Counted from the first letter of the stretch, positions 9,767-18,566 are shown. The stretch is 64,000 bases of DNA from Pseudomonas fluorescens (GCF_002022275.1 NZ_MSDF01000008.1:1-64000); one strand, 5' to 3'. The notes: generated by a model not told the origin, from the sequence alone. Made by a program: numbers and translations.

Positions 9767-10114
9767 GGCGGCAGTGTTCGCTGTGTGGAGTCGTCCGGCT
9801 AAGGCGCCGTTTGTAAAGCCGCGTGTCCACTTCGTATCGCCATCGATACATTTATAGGCGTACGAGGCCCTTCAGCTCTGACTTGAAAGCGACAGATACC
9901 GCATGACCCGGACAACGCATCAGGACTATCGCAAACGTCAGCTGTACGGCGGTTGAACGAACGCGCTCGGCTTGACCGCTCGTCTGGAGGCCAAACACAG
10001 CGGGGCTTTACTCCGCCGTGGGCTAACGCTGAGGCAGGTAACCGGGCAACAAACCTCAGGCTCAAGCGTGTTAAATATTGACGCCATAAATCCAATTACA
10101 GCCAGGTCCACACC
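9767..10114. other. Divergent intergenic region, Pls-like synthetase / MFS
   Basis: 348 bases with no convincing coding sequence. It must hold both outward promoters. The only clear element is the perfect palindrome at 9834-9849, described separately. The 9870-10080 part has short GC-rich inverted segments but nothing I can name. Confidence 0.6.
9834..9849. promoter_or_regulatory. Perfect palindrome GTATCG-CCAT-CGATAC, candidate operator
   Basis: Six-base arms around a four-base spacer, 68 nt upstream of the Pls-like start codon, a normal place for a repressor site. The regulator is not identifiable from the window. Confidence 0.45.
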
Positions 10115-11311
10115 ATGCCCACCGCGTCGAGGTTTTCCAGAAAGCTGTTTGTGCTGTTTTGTCTGGCCAGCTTTCTGCTGTCCTTGTCCTACGGCTCGAC
10201 GTTTTTGTTGTCACTGCTGATACACGCGCGCGGCGGCAATGAACACGACGCCGGCAGCGTGATTTCCATGGCCATGCTGAGCACCTTTGTGGCGGTGCTG
10301 GTGTCTGGGCATTTGGCAGATTGGTTGGGCGCTGCGCGTTCGATTGCCTTGCTCGGGCTCATGCTGGCGGTGGCCTGTTCGGGTTTTGCGCTGACGCCGG
10401 GGTTTGGCGAAGGCTTGATGCTGTTCGGCTTGGCACTCGGGCTCGGCTGGGGGGTGTTTTACACGCTGGGGCCGATCATCGTGGCCGCGTTGGTCGAACC
10501 CCGGCACCGGGCCCGACACTTCGCGCTGCTGTCGGGCAGCATGTTGAGCGGCATCGGTTCGGGTCCTCTGCTGGGGCGGGCGTCGAGTGCGCTGGGGTTA
10601 CCGCTGATCACGGCCTTCTACATCGCCGCAGTCGCCAGCCTGGTCGGTGTGCTGATGTTCTGGCGCCTGGGCGCGCACCTCAAGGCACAGGCCAATGCAC
10701 CGATGGCAAAAATTTCCTGGGCGGCGACCCGTCAGGTGCTGTCCTCCAAAGCGGCGTTCGCGATCTTGATGGTCGGCTTGGGCGGTTGCGTATTCGGTGG
10801 ATTGTCATCGTTCCAGACCAGCTATGCGACGGCGCATTCGCTGGATTATTCGTTGTTCTTTCTGGGCTTTCTGAGTGCGGCGATCACCAGCCGCCTGTTG
10901 ATCGCGGGCTTTGTCGTCAGGCGTGATGCGTATGGCGCGGCGTGTGTGTTGTCGGGGTTGATGCTGATATCGGTGGGGCTGTTTGCCTTTGGGGTGTCGG
11001 GAGGCTTCAGTTATGTGTTGGCGGCGGTGACGCTTGGGGTGGGTTATGGCCTGACGTATTCGGTGATCAACGGGCTGGTCGCCAATGAAGCCCCCGCGGG
11101 CACCACGTCTCAAGCCTTGCTCCTGTTCAGCCTGGCGTACTTTGTGGGTGTGTTCGGCTTTCCCCTGCTGGCGGGCAAGCTCATCGTTGACCACGGCCTG
11201 CCAACGCTGTTGGCGGTAGTGCTGGGGGTAGCGCTCTTCAATTGGCTGATCACGGTGATGCGGCTAATCCATCGCCGAAACAGGGCACACAAAATCTTAC
11301 AGGTGGGCTGA
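10115..11311 (+). CDS. MFS transporter, divergent from the Pls-like synthetase
   Basis: Major facilitator of 398 residues with about twelve hydrophobic helices and no signal peptide. The loop after helix 2 (GHLADWLGAARS) is a recognisable but divergent form of MFS motif A, and SGSMLSGIGSGPLLG resembles the antiporter-type motif C, favouring export. It is transcribed away from the synthetase operon across a shared 348-base region. A role in exporting the synthetase product, its monomer or an unrelated drug cannot be told from sequence. The start with MPTASRFSRKLF is preferred because a basic N-terminus leads directly into helix 1. Confidence 0.8.
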   Translation: MPTASRFSRKLFVLFCLASFLLSLSYGSTFLLSLLIHARGGNEHDAGSVISMAMLSTFVAVLVSGHLADWLGAARSIALLGLMLAVACSGFALTPGFGEGLMLFGLALGLGWGVFYTLGPIIVAALVEPRHRARHFALLSGSMLSGIGSGPLLGRASSALGLPLITAFYIAAVASLVGVLMFWRLGAHLKAQANAPMAKISWAATRQVLSSKAAFAILMVGLGGCVFGGLSSFQTSYATAHSLDYSLFFLGFLSAAITSRLLIAGFVVRRDAYGAACVLSGLMLISVGLFAFGVSGGFSYVLAAVTLGVGYGLTYSVINGLVANEAPAGTTSQALLLFSLAYFVGVFGFPLLAGKLIVDHGLPTLLAVVLGVALFNWLITVMRLIHRRNRAHKILQVG

Positions 11312-11396
11312 TACCGTTCGTCGCCATCAAGGCACGAACGGCGAATGGGCGCGGACCAATAAAGGGTAAGGACATTAATCATATGGAGACACCCCC

Positions 11397-11732
11397 ATGA
11401 AGAATTCCAAGTTTGCTGCCCTCGCCCTCACCGGCCTGCTGTCTGCCACCTCACTCGGCGCTTTTGCCGCGACTTCGTCGACCGGCAAGACCGACCCCGT
11501 CGGCAGCCCGCCAAGCCCTGCCACCCAGGAATCCCAGGATTCGATGGGCACCGGCCTTGACACCAACGGTGGCGCAGTCATCGACAACAACGCCGGCGCC
11601 GACCCACGCACCCAGGGCAACGACACCCAACGCCAGGCGCCTGCCGCTGTCGGTAACGGGAAAATGGGTCCGAAAATCAACAAAGGCGATGACAACAACA
11701 TTCCCGGCGCGCCAAAACAGCCTGCGCCTTGA
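11397..11732 (+). CDS. Small secreted protein of unknown function
   Basis: 111 residues. An evident Sec signal peptide (MKNSKFAALALTGLLSATSLGAFA) leads into a low-complexity mature part rich in Gly, Pro, Asp, Asn, Gln and Thr, with no cysteine and no predicted globular core, ending in APKQPAP. GGAGAC 8-13 nt before the ATG is a plausible ribosome site. I do not recognise a family; the composition suggests an intrinsically disordered periplasmic or exported protein. It is 51 nt upstream of the next small gene on the same strand. Confidence 0.7.
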   Translation: MKNSKFAALALTGLLSATSLGAFAATSSTGKTDPVGSPPSPATQESQDSMGTGLDTNGGAVIDNNAGADPRTQGNDTQRQAPAAVGNGKMGPKINKGDDNNIPGAPKQPAP

Positions 11733-11783
11733 TTCATCGCTTGCACGAATTACACCCGATCATTCCCCAGTGAAGAGGTATGC

Positions 11784-12047
11784 ATGAACGTCGATCGAAA
11801 CCTTGAAAAAGAAGTCCTCACCCGCCTGCTGCACGCCCACCCGACAGGGCTGGGCAAGGAGGTGCTGGATAACTACCGTGGCGAAAAAGAGGTGGCCAGT
11901 GTCTTGGCGTTTCTTCAGGACCGCGGGCTTATCAAGGATGGGCATGTGACCACCGACGCTGCCGGTGAGTACTCGCTGAATTTGCCGATCAAGCTGACCG
12001 CGTCCGGGGTGGATGAGGCGCGCAAGTTGGAAGGTGAGGCGAGCTAA
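11784..12047 (+). CDS. Small unknown protein, possible winged-helix
   Basis: 87 residues, acidic, no signal peptide or membrane segment. The pattern EKEVLTRLLHAHPTGLGKEVLD... VLAFLQDRGLIKDGHV... LPIKLTASGVDEARKL resembles a small winged-helix domain (helix, helix, then a beta wing, ending in LTxxGxxEAxKL as in many MarR-like or DUF proteins). DNA binding is a guess from that pattern. It may be co-transcribed with the secreted protein before it. Confidence 0.65.
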   Translation: MNVDRNLEKEVLTRLLHAHPTGLGKEVLDNYRGEKEVASVLAFLQDRGLIKDGHVTTDAAGEYSLNLPIKLTASGVDEARKLEGEAS

Positions 12048-12072
12048 AAACCTCGCATACACTGCAAAACCC

Positions 12073-12164
12073 TGTGGGAGCCGGGCTTGCCCGCGATGGC
12101 GGTGGATCAGTCTATATTTTTGGGTGACTGATACACCGCTATCGCGGGCAAGCCCGCTCCCACA
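12073..12164. repeat. REPIN
   Basis: Inverted pair: TGTGGGAGCCGGGCTTGCCC at the left and GGGCAAGCCCGCTCCCACA at the right, about 92 bases overall, between convergent genes. It belongs to the GGGCTTGCCCGCGAT sequence variant, distinct from the GGCTTGCCTGCGAT variant elsewhere in the window. Confidence 0.88.
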
Positions 12165-12190
12165 TTTTTTGATCTGTTTTGGATCAGTAA

Positions 12191-12919
12191 TCAGCGATGA
12201 GCTGACACTAGAAGCATCATTGGCCGCTCCAACTCTTCTGCCAGCGCCGGCCGGGCAAGCAGGTCTGCCTCACTCGGCCCCCACTCCTCCACGTGACTCA
12301 ACGTGAACCCCGACTGAATCAACAGATTAAGCAACGTACCCAAGGTGCGATGCTGCTTGATCACGCCGTCCGCCAGCCAATTGGTCACCCGTGGCCCTTC
12401 CAGTTGATAGCCATCCACCGGCCAGCTTTTGCGTCCTTGTTCGTCTATCAACCAGCCCGGATTACGTGGCGCCATGAAGATCGGGTGTTCGATGGAAAAC
12501 ACCAGGCGACCGCCGGGCATGAGCGCCTGATGGATGCGCGCAAACAGCCCCTTGAGGTCAACGATGTAATGAAAGGCCAGCGAGCTGTAGGCCAGATCGT
12601 ATCCGGCGGCAGGCAAGTCGAGGTGTTCCAGGTCTGCAATCGCGTAGTGGATGCCGGGTGCAGAGGTCATCTCGGCGGCGCGCGCCAGCATCTTTTGTGA
12701 CACATCCAGCCCCAGCACCTGGGCAGCGCCTTGTTCCTGCGCCCAACGGCTGAACCAGCCATAACCACAGCCCAGATCCACCACGTTCAAACCACGCATC
12801 GATGGCAGCAACGCCTGCAAGGCGGGCCACTCCGGCGCGCCGGCGAGGCCTTCGACCGAGCGGCCCATTTTGCTGTAGCCCTCGAAGAAGGCCGGCGTGT
12901 CGTAGATGTTCTGAGTCAT
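12191..12919 (-). CDS. Class I SAM-dependent methyltransferase
   Basis: 242 residues with a Rossmann-like methyltransferase fold. The SAM-binding motif I is VVDLGCGYGWFSRWA, motif II-like LGLDVSQKMLARA follows, then a DLEHLDLP acidic loop and the LVFSIEHPIF region typical of small-molecule or Methyltransf_11 enzymes. The substrate is unknown. It ends near the REPIN and begins 26 nt after the PfkB kinase stop on the same strand, so it could be the last gene of that operon, though no functional link is evident. Confidence 0.8.
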   Translation of the reverse strand: MTQNIYDTPAFFEGYSKMGRSVEGLAGAPEWPALQALLPSMRGLNVVDLGCGYGWFSRWAQEQGAAQVLGLDVSQKMLARAAEMTSAPGIHYAIADLEHLDLPAAGYDLAYSSLAFHYIVDLKGLFARIHQALMPGGRLVFSIEHPIFMAPRNPGWLIDEQGRKSWPVDGYQLEGPRVTNWLADGVIKQHRTLGTLLNLLIQSGFTLSHVEEWGPSEADLLARPALAEELERPMMLLVSAHR

Positions 12920-12945
12920 GGGGCTGCTCCGTGCTGAGTAGCCGC

Positions 12946-13863
12946 CTATTCTGCCAACAATGCGTCCACTTCGGCAGTGCCTGGTGACGTCGCCGGGCCC
13001 CAGCGCGTGACGGCCAACGCTGCGGCTGCATTCGCCCGCCGAGCGGCGTGCGCCGGTTTCAAGCCCTCAGCCAACCCGGCAAGAAACACACCGGCATGGG
13101 CATCGCCCGCGCCGTTGCTGTCCACTGCCTCAACCTTGAAGCCCGGCACATGTTCGGCCTGCCCCTGACGACTGACCCAACAGCCATTCGGGCCATCGCG
13201 CACGACCAGCAGGGTCTCGGCAGGCAGATGGCGATTGAGCTCGAGCAGCGCCTCGGCGAGCGTACTGGCGCCGGTAAACGCCAGGGCTTCGGGGCCATTG
13301 CTGGTCCAGATATCGATGCGTGGCAGCAACGCGACCATCAATGCCGAGTCCGGCGCTTTAACCAGCGGGCCCGGGTCGAACACCACGCTGATCTCACGTG
13401 GCAACGCCAGCAGCCAGTCGAGCAAGGCTTGCGCTTTGCCTTCCAGCAACAGGCTGTAACCGCTGACGTAGACGTAGTCGTCGGCACGCGGCACCACAGC
13501 CGCCAAGTCATCGGCGCTCAAGTCCCCTTCAGCGCCGATATGGGAAATGAACGTACGCTCGGTGGTCGCCTCGGTCAGGGACACACACAAACCGGTGTCC
13601 TTGTCCGCACTGGCGGCCTGGGCCATTTCCACGCCCTCGGCCAGCATCGCCGCGCGGGCCAAGTCGCCGAAACGCCCGTTGCCGTGACGACCGAGGTACA
13701 CGACCGGCAGGCCATTACGCCGTGCGGCGGCCATTACGTTAAAGCCACCGCCGGCTTCAAAGCTGGCGGATTTCGCCAGCACGTCGCCGCCGGTTGCAGG
13801 CAGGGTATCGAGGGCCATGACCAGGTCGACGATGACCTGGCCGGTGTGCAGCAATCTAGACAT
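12946..13863 (-). CDS. PfkB-family carbohydrate kinase (ribokinase-like)
   Basis: ATP-dependent sugar or nucleoside kinase of 305 residues. The N-terminal substrate region contains AGGGFNVMAAARRNG, and the C-terminal signature is DSNGAGDAHAGVF, which keeps the GAGD catalytic aspartate and anion hole. It overlaps the permease gene by 8 nt and belongs to the GntR-ARH-permease-kinase operon. Ribokinase-like phosphorylation of a pentose released by the glycohydrolase is the simplest role; direct nucleoside or pseudouridine phosphorylation is an alternative. Substrate unproven. Confidence 0.82.
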   Translation of the reverse strand: MSRLLHTGQVIVDLVMALDTLPATGGDVLAKSASFEAGGGFNVMAAARRNGLPVVYLGRHGNGRFGDLARAAMLAEGVEMAQAASADKDTGLCVSLTEATTERTFISHIGAEGDLSADDLAAVVPRADDYVYVSGYSLLLEGKAQALLDWLLALPREISVVFDPGPLVKAPDSALMVALLPRIDIWTSNGPEALAFTGASTLAEALLELNRHLPAETLLVVRDGPNGCWVSRQGQAEHVPGFKVEAVDSNGAGDAHAGVFLAGLAEGLKPAHAARRANAAAALAVTRWGPATSPGTAEVDALLAE

Positions 13864-15322
13864 TGTGTTGCTCTACCAAAGCCGGGCGACGGTCAGCTGC
13901 GCCGCCCAGAACTGCATAAATCCCGCCGGCCACCAGGAAGGTGACGATCCAGCCCAGGCCGTTGTGGCCCAGCCAGGAGTCGGACAAAGGTCCGGCGAAC
14001 CAGATGTTTTGCGCGGTGGTGCCAATGGTGGTGAAGCTGAAACCCAGCACAATCGCCACGGCCCAGGCGCCGAACGCACGCCATTCGACGCCGCCGCGGT
14101 ACCAGTAGGCGCTGCTTGGGGTGACGTCCAGCAGGTCTTTGGGGCTGTAGTAATGACGGTGAATCAGGTCGACCACGAAGATCCCGACCCACGCGGTGAT
14201 CGGCACCGCGAGCAGCGAGATGAAGGTGATGAAGGGGCCGTAGAAACTGTCGGCGATCAGCATGAAGTAAATCGAACCGGCAAAGATCGCCACGATATCG
14301 ACGATCACCGCGTGCACGCGTTTGACCTTGAGGCCCAGGGTCAAGGTGGTGAGGCCCGCCGAGTACACCGAGAGGTTGTTCGACAGCAGCAGCCCGCCAA
14401 ACGCGGTGATCAGGTAAGGTACCGCCATCCAGGTGGGCAGCATGTCGCGGATTGCGATGATCGGGTCAGTCGCCGAAGCGAGGTCGTTGTTGCCCACCGA
14501 CAGCAAGCCGCCGAGGGTGATCAGCAGCACCAGTGGAATCCCCGCACCGAAGGCGGCGGAGGCCACCAGGCGCACGGCCTTGACGCTGCGGTGCTGGTAG
14601 CGCGACATGTCGGCACCGGCGTTGGCCCAACCGATGCCGGTGCCGGCGGCCATGGTGCCGACGCCGATGATCATCGCGCTCAGCGGTGCCGGGGTGGCAT
14701 TGAACACGGCGCTCCAGTCGATGGTGGCACAGAGAAAGCCGCCGACCAGAATGTTCAAGGCGCCGAACACGTAGGTGGCCCATTTCTGAATCACCAGCAA
14801 TGTGGCGTGGCCGAGGCCGGAAACCGACAGCGTCAGCAGCACGAAGATGGCGATGAAAATCAGCGTCAGCACCGGTGCGCTTTTCGCCTCGACCGGAGAG
14901 TGAAACAGGATCGAACACAGCGACAGCAGCACGAACGCGGCGGTGGTGGTGTTGACGGTTTCCCAGCCCAGGCGTGACATCAGCGAGACGATGGTCGGGC
15001 CGATATTGCCGCGCACGCCAAAGATGGCGCGGGACAGCGTCAGGCTCGGCGCACGGCCACGACGACCGGCGATGGAGATGATGCCCACCACGGCGAAAGA
15101 GCCCGCGGCGCCGAGGATGGCGACGATGATCGCCTGCCAGATGGCCAGGCCGCGAAACGCCACCAGGGTGGCGCCAAGGGGTAAGCCGAGGATGCTGATG
15201 TTGGCCGCGAACCACACCCAGAACAGTTGCAGCGGGTGGCCATTGCACTCGCTTTCAGGAACCGGTTCGATGCCGCGTGTTTCCAGTTGCCCGGCGCTTT
15301 GGCCGGAAGAAGGGGTACTCAT
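13856..15322 (-). CDS. NCS1-family nucleobase/nucleoside permease (CodB-like)
   Basis: Inner-membrane cation symporter of 488 residues with about twelve helices. The N-terminus PVPESECNGHPLQLFWVWFAANISILGLPLGA and the helix-3 loop GRRGRAPSLTLSRAIFGVRGN fit the NCS1 (cytosine, purine, allantoin, hydantoin) family. A good ribosome site (AGGAG) lies upstream of the ATG at 15322. It is separated from the upstream glycohydrolase gene by a REPIN and overlaps the kinase gene, so it should import the substrate of the operon. Confidence 0.85.
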   Translation of the reverse strand: MSTPSSGQSAGQLETRGIEPVPESECNGHPLQLFWVWFAANISILGLPLGATLVAFRGLAIWQAIIVAILGAAGSFAVVGIISIAGRRGRAPSLTLSRAIFGVRGNIGPTIVSLMSRLGWETVNTTTAAFVLLSLCSILFHSPVEAKSAPVLTLIFIAIFVLLTLSVSGLGHATLLVIQKWATYVFGALNILVGGFLCATIDWSAVFNATPAPLSAMIIGVGTMAAGTGIGWANAGADMSRYQHRSVKAVRLVASAAFGAGIPLVLLITLGGLLSVGNNDLASATDPIIAIRDMLPTWMAVPYLITAFGGLLLSNNLSVYSAGLTTLTLGLKVKRVHAVIVDIVAIFAGSIYFMLIADSFYGPFITFISLLAVPITAWVGIFVVDLIHRHYYSPKDLLDVTPSSAYWYRGGVEWRAFGAWAVAIVLGFSFTTIGTTAQNIWFAGPLSDSWLGHNGLGWIVTFLVAGGIYAVLGGAADRRPALVEQHNV

Positions 15323-15408
15323 GGGGGGTGCTCCTGATGCCTGTATTGTTGTGGTTGTGGCAGAGAATCAAAGCGTTAACCGGTCGTCCTGACTCAAACA
15401 CGAATTAA

Positions 15409-15497
15409 TGTGGGAGCTGGCTTGCCTGCGATAGCGGTCGGCCAGTTAGCAAATCAGTGACTGGAAAGCCGCTATCGCAGGCAAGCCAGCTCCCACA
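15409..15497. repeat. REPIN inside the ARH-permease operon
   Basis: Two inverted REP arms (TGTGGGAGCTGGCTTGCC and complement) around a GCGGTCGGCCAG... spacer. It sits between two genes that otherwise look co-transcribed, so its hairpin may set relative mRNA levels. Confidence 0.88.
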
Positions 15498-15514
15498 TTT
15501 TTGATCGATTGTGC

Positions 15515-16516
15515 TTAGCGAATTTCGAGCAACCCCAGCACCAACGGCTGCAAGTCCAAACCATTGACCTGCTTGACCTGTTCAACCATCGCCTCTGGCC
15601 AGCACTGCATTCCCAGGCAAGCACCCAACATGGCGCCGAGGATCGCGGCGATGGTGTCGGTGTCACCGCCCAGGCTGGCAGCCAGGCACAGGGCCTCGAA
15701 GGCATTCATCGCACCCACCGCCACTTGTTGCGCGAGGGCAAACGACACCACCACCGACTCCTGGGAAGCGACGGAGGTGCCGATCAATTCGTAGAGCAGG
15801 TCGGCAAACAGGGCTTTGTCGCCGCTGCCGACGCTCAGGGTGCGCGCCCAGCTGATACGCGTGGAAATGCGCCCGCCCGCGATCCAGTGGCCATGGCCTT
15901 CGGCCTGCTGGGCGATCTGAGTACCGATGTTCAACGCTTCACCCAGGTCCACGCCATTGATGCCCGCCGACACCACCGCAGCAACAGCGGCTGCACTGGA
16001 AATACCAAGGCTGGTGTTATGGGTGACCTGGCACGCCTGAATCACCGCCTGGATAAACTGCGCCGGGTCGCTGACGTCGGCCGAAATACCCACCGGCGTA
16101 ATACGCATCGCTGCGCCATTGGTGGTGCCATAACGCCCGGATTCTTCCGGGGTGTGGCCGGCCAGGATCATGTCGATCGCGCGTTTGGTCGATGGGCCGA
16201 GCAAGTCCTGCGAGCCCTTGGCGCGCATAGCCGCTTCCCAGTCGATCAGGCGCTGGGCGAGCACCGTGGGTTCGATTTTGCCCTGCCCTTCCACCAGCAA
16301 CTCACCGACCAGAATCGCCTGTTCAGTGTCATCGGTAATCGAACCGGCGGGCATGTTCGGTGCGATGGGTTGGTCAGCATCGGCATCTTCCAGCCCGGTG
16401 ATGGCACCGAAACGCGCGCGCACCTGTTCACGGCTCAACGATTGGGTAGGCATGCCCAGGGCATCGCCCAACGCCAGGCCGTAGAACGCGCCGAGTGCGC
16501 GGGACATCGGGGTCAT
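15515..16516 (-). CDS. ADP-ribosylglycohydrolase-fold enzyme
   Basis: 333-residue all-helical ARH/DraG-family hydrolase. The two metal-binding motifs are present: AGSITDDTEQAI near residue 58 and SLGGDTDTIAAILG near 290, so a binuclear magnesium site should form. The family removes ADP-ribose from proteins, but some members cleave small N-glycosides. Here it starts in an ATGA overlap with a GntR regulator and lies upstream of a nucleobase-type permease and a ribokinase-like kinase, which argues for a nucleoside-hydrolase-like job on an imported compound rather than protein de-modification. The reaction is inference. Confidence 0.85.
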   Translation of the reverse strand: MTPMSRALGAFYGLALGDALGMPTQSLSREQVRARFGAITGLEDADADQPIAPNMPAGSITDDTEQAILVGELLVEGQGKIEPTVLAQRLIDWEAAMRAKGSQDLLGPSTKRAIDMILAGHTPEESGRYGTTNGAAMRITPVGISADVSDPAQFIQAVIQACQVTHNTSLGISSAAAVAAVVSAGINGVDLGEALNIGTQIAQQAEGHGHWIAGGRISTRISWARTLSVGSGDKALFADLLYELIGTSVASQESVVVSFALAQQVAVGAMNAFEALCLAASLGGDTDTIAAILGAMLGACLGMQCWPEAMVEQVKQVNGLDLQPLVLGLLEIR

Positions 16517-17226
16517 TTCGAAGCTCCAAACTGCAGGTGCAGGCGAAAGTGCAAAGGGTCGAGCAAGCTTTCGACGTGCTCCATGAAGCGCTCGCGGCGG
16601 TCGTAGGTGGTGCGCGAGGCTTTGAGAAATACCGTACCGGCCGGGCGGCCCAGCAGCTCGGCGTCTTCATCGCTGAGGGGCTCGGCGCCGATCCATTGGT
16701 CACCTTCGGCGCCGACATAGCCGTAAGCCGCCAAGGTGATGGTCAGGGAGTTGTCGATAAGGCCTACGTCCGGCAGGCTTTCCAGGCCGCCGGAGGCTGG
16801 CATCAGTGAGCGTTCCAGGGACACGAAGACGCCATCCGGTGCGCAGCGGCGGCGGTCGAGGGCGATGAATTTGTCGCTGCCAAAACGGCTGAACAGGTCC
16901 GGGCGCGTTACCGCTTCGAGGCGCAGAATATCGGTGGTGACCTGCGCACCGGTGTCGGCCAGGGCCTGGGCCCAGCCGCTGCGTTGGTCGAGCACCATGC
17001 CGTCAAAGGTGACGATGGAGCCGACGCCGCTTTGGGTGGCGATATAGTTACGGCGCTTAAGCTCGGCCAACGCCTCACGCAAGGTGCCGCGGCTGACCGC
17101 GAACTCTTCGGCCAGTTGATGCTCGCCCGGCAACAGGTAACCGTCGGCCATCACTCCAGCCTCGATACGGCGGATGAGCTCGTCGACGACGCGTTTTTTC
17201 TTATCAAATCGGACATGTCTAATCAT
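16513..17226 (-). CDS. GntR/HutC-family transcriptional regulator of the ARH-permease-kinase operon
   Basis: 237 residues from the ATG at 17226 (MIRHVRFDKKKR); a TTG two codons earlier is also in frame. An N-terminal winged helix (LPGEHQLAEEFAVSRGTLREALAELKRRNYI) is joined to a UTRA effector-binding domain ending LHFRLHLQFGASK. Regulators of this type sense sugars or nucleoside-like ligands and normally control their own operon. The four-base overlap with the glycohydrolase gene supports that here. Confidence 0.85.
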   Translation of the reverse strand: MIRHVRFDKKKRVVDELIRRIEAGVMADGYLLPGEHQLAEEFAVSRGTLREALAELKRRNYIATQSGVGSIVTFDGMVLDQRSGWAQALADTGAQVTTDILRLEAVTRPDLFSRFGSDKFIALDRRRCAPDGVFVSLERSLMPASGGLESLPDVGLIDNSLTITLAAYGYVGAEGDQWIGAEPLSDEDAELLGRPAGTVFLKASRTTYDRRERFMEHVESLLDPLHFRLHLQFGASK

Positions 17227-17296
17227 GTACAAATTGATAACCGATAGCGGCCATTTGCAGCAAGCGAATTATTTCAGAGAGATGAAAAAACCGGCC

Positions 17297-17857
17297 TCAG
17301 GGCTCCAGGCCAATGCGGAAAAACTCCCCGCTGCTCCAGACGCCCAGCCAGTTCTGACCGTTGATCGGACGGCTCACCGCCAGCTCGACCAATTGGTAGA
17401 ACGCGTTGCGATGCACGAGGGCTTCGAGGTTGGTGCGAACTCGCAGATAGGGCGCGGGCTCTTGAGTGATGGGATCGATCACCACCCGCAGCGGGTGTTC
17501 GAGGCCAGCCTGGATTTGATCGTCAACATTGGTGGTAAAGCGCAAAACCTGGCTTTCGCCCTGCCCTTCGACTTCCAGGGTAACGGCGACAAACGGCGCG
17601 TCATCGACGGTGATGCCGACTTTTTCCACGGGCGTTATCAGAAAATAGTCATCGCCATCGCGGCGGATGATGTTGGAGAACAGCTTGACCATCGGCTTAC
17701 GCCCGATCGGCGTGCCCTGGTAGAACCAGGTGCCGTCGCGGGCGATGCGCATGTCGATATTGCCGCAGAAATCCGGGTTCCACAGGTGCACCGGCGCCGG
17801 TCCCTTGCCCTTGGGCAGTTGAGCCAACAGGTCATTGGCCTTGGCGGAATCGGTCAT
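17297..17857 (-). CDS. DUF1285 family protein
   Basis: 186 residues counted from the ATG at 17857 (MTDSAKAND). The WNPDFCGNIDMRIARDGTWFYQGTPIGR segment and the repeated beta-rich halves mark the DUF1285 family, a small double beta-barrel-like fold found in proteobacteria with no agreed function. No signal peptide or membrane segment. It begins 16 nt after the stop of the lipoprotein gene and is probably co-transcribed with it. Confidence 0.82.
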   Translation of the reverse strand: MTDSAKANDLLAQLPKGKGPAPVHLWNPDFCGNIDMRIARDGTWFYQGTPIGRKPMVKLFSNIIRRDGDDYFLITPVEKVGITVDDAPFVAVTLEVEGQGESQVLRFTTNVDDQIQAGLEHPLRVVIDPITQEPAPYLRVRTNLEALVHRNAFYQLVELAVSRPINGQNWLGVWSSGEFFRIGLEP

Positions 17858-17873
17858 CGGGTAGTCCTCTGGC

Positions 17874-18479
17874 TTACTGATCACTCATCCCCAGCAGGCC
17901 GCGAGCGTACTGTGCCAGGGGGCGGGCGATCAGGTCTTCTGGCTTGTTATCGTGGAACGTCAGTAAACCGCCACGACTGCGAATGCGTGCAGTATCAATC
18001 AAATACTGGGTGCTGGTCTCGATCAACATGATCTGGATCACGCCGCTGTCCAGGCCCACGCGGTCGAGGGCTTGCTGGTCGGTCCACTCATCAGCGTTAC
18101 CGATGCGGTCATCGGCTGCCGCAAAGCGGCAATACAGCAGGTAGTGAGCGCCGGCCGCGCGGGCTTCGGACATGGCTTGTTCGAGGCCTTCAGGCTTGCG
18201 CGCGCGGCGCACCATCGGGAAGTATTCGACGAAACCGTTGAAGGCCTCTTCAGCCACCACGTTAGGTCGCGGGTAGGCGCTGCCCGGCGGCACGAAGGCG
18301 CCTTGGGCGATGAAAACAAAGGAGTCCGGCTGTATGCGGATCGACGCGGTGCGACGGGTATCGCTGTGGTCAAGCAGCCCGGCGTCGCTCATCTGATAGC
18401 GGGTGCCTTCGGCCATATCGCTGACGGTCATGCAACCACTCAGCGTCAATGACGCCAGCAACAAAACCAGACTACGCAT
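17874..18479 (-). CDS. DUF4823-type lipoprotein
   Basis: 201 residues. The start at 18479 follows a strong GGAGG and gives the signal peptide MRSLVLLLASLTLSGC, whose LSGC is a lipobox, so the mature protein should be lipid-anchored by that cysteine. The rest (DTRRTASIRIQPDSFVFIAQGAFV... YLLYCRFAAADDRIGNADEW) fits the DUF4823 family of envelope proteins without known function. In-frame sequence further upstream is not used. Confidence 0.8.
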   Translation of the reverse strand: MRSLVLLLASLTLSGCMTVSDMAEGTRYQMSDAGLLDHSDTRRTASIRIQPDSFVFIAQGAFVPPGSAYPRPNVVAEEAFNGFVEYFPMVRRARKPEGLEQAMSEARAAGAHYLLYCRFAAADDRIGNADEWTDQQALDRVGLDSGVIQIMLIETSTQYLIDTARIRSRGGLLTFHDNKPEDLIARPLAQYARGLLGMSDQ

Positions 18480-18566
18480 CCTAATCCTCCAGAAGCCGGT
18501 GACGGAAAACCGGCGAATGGGCGTGAGATGCAGGTTCTGCGCCACTTAACGGCAACACAAATCAAA

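Noticed and set aside
13048..14977. Long plus-strand frames opposite the kinase and NCS1 permease
   Set aside because: His/Gln/Arg-rich translations typical of antisense frames in GC-rich DNA.
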